Made by a program: the position numbers and the translations under genes. Below are positions 4,238 to 5,396 of a stretch of DNA of 5,396 nt, in pieces (positions within the stretch are counted from its first letter, which is position 1; every line of letters begins with the position of its first letter). Below the pieces are notes generated by a model. That model was not told the origin of the DNA, did not search any database, and worked only from the letters and a program-made list of their open reading frames with translations. The DNA is taken from contig JAFAPB010000086.1 in assembly GCA_019247335.1 (NCBI GenBank), positions 1 through 5,396 of the forward strand, read 5' to 3'. The stretch is from Candidatus Kaiserbacteria bacterium. GTDB lineage: Bacteria; Patescibacteriota; Minisyncoccia; Phycocordibacterales; UBA2100.

Positions 4238-4675
4238 ATGAAAAAACTCCTTTTACTCGCGATCGCGCTTATCATCATTGCCGGCGGCGTCTATTTCCTC
4301 GCGCCGAAACATATCGTGACCAACACGCAGCCGACCACGGCCACAGAAACGACCGTCGCGACCTCGTCACTCCTTGAAGGCACGTGGCAATCGACCGAGG
4401 ATTCGAAATTCACGCGCGAGTTCAAAGCTGACGGCAGCTTCACGGATAGCTACGCGGGCGATGCGAGCGCAGCCACGGTCGGCACGTGGAATCTCTTTAC
4501 GAGCGGGAATCCCGATCCGGGACTACATGATGCGCTCGAGCCAGGTGCGACCTATCTCAAGATGACCGATCCCAATGAAGTCTTATTCTTCAGCCTGCTG
4601 CATATCGACGATAGCGATCTGCAGTTGAGCTACCTCGATCGCGGCAATACGCTCGAGTTTCGCCGCATCAAGTAA
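4238..4675 (+). CDS. small membrane-anchored protein with a lipocalin-like beta-sheet pattern, function unknown
   Basis: This encodes 145 residues. Residues 1-3 are Met-Lys-Lys and 4-21 are strongly hydrophobic, a signal anchor or signal peptide without a lipobox Cys. A Thr-rich linker (28-44) follows. The rest (45-145) shows L-L-E-G-T-W-Q-S, F-x-x-E-F-K-A-D-G-S-F-T-D, G-T-W-N-L (82-86) and a final L-E-F-R-R-I-K. Repeated G-T-W and A-D-G-S-F turns of this kind occur in lipocalin-like and META-like small beta-barrel domains of exported proteins. This is a pattern resemblance, not a family assignment. The protein has no cysteine. It starts 2 nt after the orphan msrB tail, so it was probably translationally linked to msrB before the insertion and is now 91 nt from the functional msrB stop. 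No canonical SD is present, only an A/G-rich stretch. A role in envelope stress with MsrB is speculative. Confidence 0.85.
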   Translation: MKKLLLLAIALIIIAGGVYFLAPKHIVTNTQPTTATETTVATSSLLEGTWQSTEDSKFTREFKADGSFTDSYAGDASAATVGTWNLFTSGNPDPGLHDALEPGATYLKMTDPNEVLFFSLLHIDDSDLQLSYLDRGNTLEFRRIK

Positions 4676-4692
4676 TGCACCTCGCGGCGTTG

Positions 4693-4720
4693 ACCGTATC
4701 GCGTAAGAACGGTTTGCTTA
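4693..4720 (+). terminator. weak hairpin after the 4238-4675 gene (possible terminator)
   Basis: ACCGT (4693-4697) and ACGGT (4709-4713) can form a 5-bp stem around an 11-nt loop, followed by TTGCTTA. The stem is short and the T tract poor, so termination would be inefficient. The same stretch includes TTGACC (4690-4695) and TTATAGG (4718-4724), which could belong to a promoter for the next ORF, but their spacing is not canonical. Confidence 0.25.
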
Positions 4721-4732
4721 TAGGAGTAGGCC

Positions 4733-4755
4733 GCGTGCATCCGCACGCAAGGAGG
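4733..4755 (+). promoter_or_regulatory. hairpin abutting a very strong Shine-Dalgarno site
   Basis: GCGTGC (4733-4738) pairs perfectly with GCACGC (4743-4748) around an ATCC tetraloop. The next bases are AAGGAGG (4749-4755), a near-perfect SD, 5 nt before the ATG at 4761. A 6-bp GC stem touching the SD can tune ribosome access or protect the mRNA 5' end. The SD supports the ORF downstream being translated. Confidence 0.6.
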
Positions 4756-4760
4756 CGCCC

Positions 4761-4946
4761 ATGACGGCCGACCGTCAACACCAAGCTCCCGCTGCCTCGT
4801 CGCCGAGCGCGACGTCCCAGCATGCCGCAAGTCACGCGGGCAACGCGTCGAAGATGAACCACACGGTTGTCGCCATGAGCGACGCCGATCTGGACCGCAT
4901 CCGCGAAGCACAAGCAAAGATCTGCGCGCCGACCGATCGCATCTGA
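4761..4946 (+). CDS. small protein of 61 residues, unknown function
   Basis: I do not recognise this protein. The N-terminal half (1-30) is low-complexity, rich in Ala, Ser, His and Gln, and probably disordered. The second half contains M-S-D-A-D-L-D-R-I-R-E-A-Q-A-K-I (39-54), which should form an amphipathic helix, then one Cys (C55). There is no signal peptide or membrane segment, so it should be cytosolic. The main support is the AAGGAGG site 5 nt before the ATG and a hairpin with a modest T tract shortly after the stop (4967-4995). The frame is otherwise short, and longer frames exist on the opposite strand, but those lack an SD and recognisable content. It could bind RNA or a partner protein through the helix; nothing in the sequence decides this. 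Confidence 0.6.
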   Translation: MTADRQHQAPAASSPSATSQHAASHAGNASKMNHTVVAMSDADLDRIREAQAKICAPTDRI

Positions 4947-4966
4947 GTGATCGAGCAATCTGCGTC

Positions 4967-4997
4967 GTCCCGGACGAAAGCCCGGGACACCGTCTTT
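4967..4997. terminator. hairpin between convergent genes (possible bidirectional terminator)
   Basis: GTCCCGG (4967-4973) and CCGGGAC (4982-4988) form a perfect 7-bp GC stem around an 8-nt loop. On the + strand it is followed by ACCGTCTTTA, a modest T run. On the - strand it follows the stop of the methyltransferase-like gene by only a few bases but has no T tract. It best serves the 61-residue ORF and may also limit read-through from the opposing gene. Confidence 0.6.
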
Positions 4998-5396
4998 AGT
5001 AGATGCCCGGAATAAATTTATAGGGCGTCGCTTTTTGGTATTCGGAATACTCGGGATTCGAATACTCCATAAAGTTATCTTCGCGCTCCGAGCGGATCCA
5101 GTAGAGGAAGAAATACGTCGAGAGCGCGAGCCACTGGATGCCGGCTGTGAGCCCCACGAGCTCGGTCACGAAGAACATCATCGACTCAAGCGTGTAATTC
5201 GGGTGGCGGATCACACCGTAGAATCCGCTCGAGCGCACGCCCTTGTCGGCCATGAGATCGAAGAGAAATCCCAGATTGAAGATCGAGATCATGTAGAACA
5301 AATTCAGGAGAAATCCAGCGATGAGCATGAGATATTCCGCGGGGCCCGCCGTGATGATCGGGTCGACGCCGGTGAATCCCGGAATCATCTGCCAGA
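4996..5396 (-). CDS. ICMT/phospholipid methyltransferase-like integral membrane protein, C-terminal part (partial)
   Basis: The frame stays open through the right edge of the window. The Met encoded at 5386-5388 is preceded in frame by Trp-Gln, so it is probably internal and the true start lies outside. At least 130 residues are visible. There are hydrophobic segments at about 15-45 (counted from that Met) and at about 70-95. The sequence G-F-Y-G-V-I-R-H-P-N-Y (55-65) contains the R-H-P motif. The end, R-S-E-R-E-D-N-F followed by P-E-Y-S-E-Y and F-I-P-G-I-Y, matches the C-terminal pattern of isoprenylcysteine carboxyl methyltransferase, phospholipid N-methyltransferase and DUF1295/steroid 5-alpha-reductase-like proteins. 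There, His-Pro and a downstream Glu help bind S-adenosylmethionine or NADPH at the membrane face. Substrate and cofactor cannot be decided from this fragment. It is transcribed toward the 61-residue ORF, with the hairpin at 4967-4988 between them. Confidence 0.8.
   Translation of the reverse strand, partial: WQMIPGFTGVDPIITAGPAEYLMLIAGFLLNLFYMISIFNLGFLFDLMADKGVRSSGFYGVIRHPNYTLESMMFFVTELVGLTAGIQWLALSTYFFLYWIRSEREDNFMEYSNPEYSEYQKATPYKFIPGIY

Noticed and set aside
4668..4958. Minus-strand frames of 95 and 96 codons over the 61-residue ORF region
   Set aside because: They have no SD and no recognisable content, while the plus-strand ORF has an excellent SD and a following hairpin.

Overview
This is a GC-rich (by eye), densely packed bacterial window. 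The only housekeeping gene is a complete typA/bipA GTPase. It sits among short genes: a DsbA-like thioredoxin tail, three small exported or membrane-anchored proteins of unknown function, a MaoC-like hot-dog protein, the methionine sulfoxide reductase gene msrB, a 61-residue ORF and a truncated membrane methyltransferase-like gene. The many small secreted proteins of unknown function, several genes without a Shine-Dalgarno (SD) sequence and the style of TypA suggest a Patescibacteria/CPR (Parcubacteria-like) genome. That is an inference from gene style, not a database result.

Layout. Positions 1-827 (+): the end of a DsbA-like oxidoreductase, then 30 nt later a His-rich, CX4C-containing membrane-anchored extracytoplasmic protein, probably one oxidative-folding unit. 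Positions 829-1300 (+): a near-consensus promoter (TTGACA-17-TATACT) drives a small putative lipoprotein that ends at a clear intrinsic terminator. Positions 1348-3132 (+): typA. Positions 3135-3736 (+): the MaoC-like gene, with its own possible promoter, a strong SD and a terminator. Positions 3736-4235 (+): msrB, with an extended -10 so close to the ATG that the mRNA is probably leaderless. Positions 4238-4675 (+): a small membrane-anchored protein with a lipocalin-like sequence pattern. Positions 4761-4946 (+): a 61-residue ORF with an excellent SD preceded by a hairpin. Positions 4996-5396 (-): the C-terminal part of an ICMT/phospholipid-methyltransferase-like membrane protein, converging on the 61-residue ORF.

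The most unusual signal is at the 3' end of msrB. The last 11 codons plus stop occur twice, 89 bp apart and in different frames. The copies are 30/37 identical, and six of the seven differences are synonymous. The copy in use has codons that look atypical for this window, while the orphan downstream copy looks native and ends 2 nt before the next ATG. It looks as if an 89-bp segment entered immediately after the catalytic Cys codon and brought a recoded replacement gene end plus a GC-rich spacer with short repeats and an imperfect hairpin.

Functionally, the DsbA-like protein, the cysteine-bearing exported proteins and MsrB fit a cell-envelope thiol and oxidative-stress theme, but only the DsbA/His-rich pair is close enough to suggest co-transcription. 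No tRNA, rRNA, CRISPR array or complete insertion sequence was seen.
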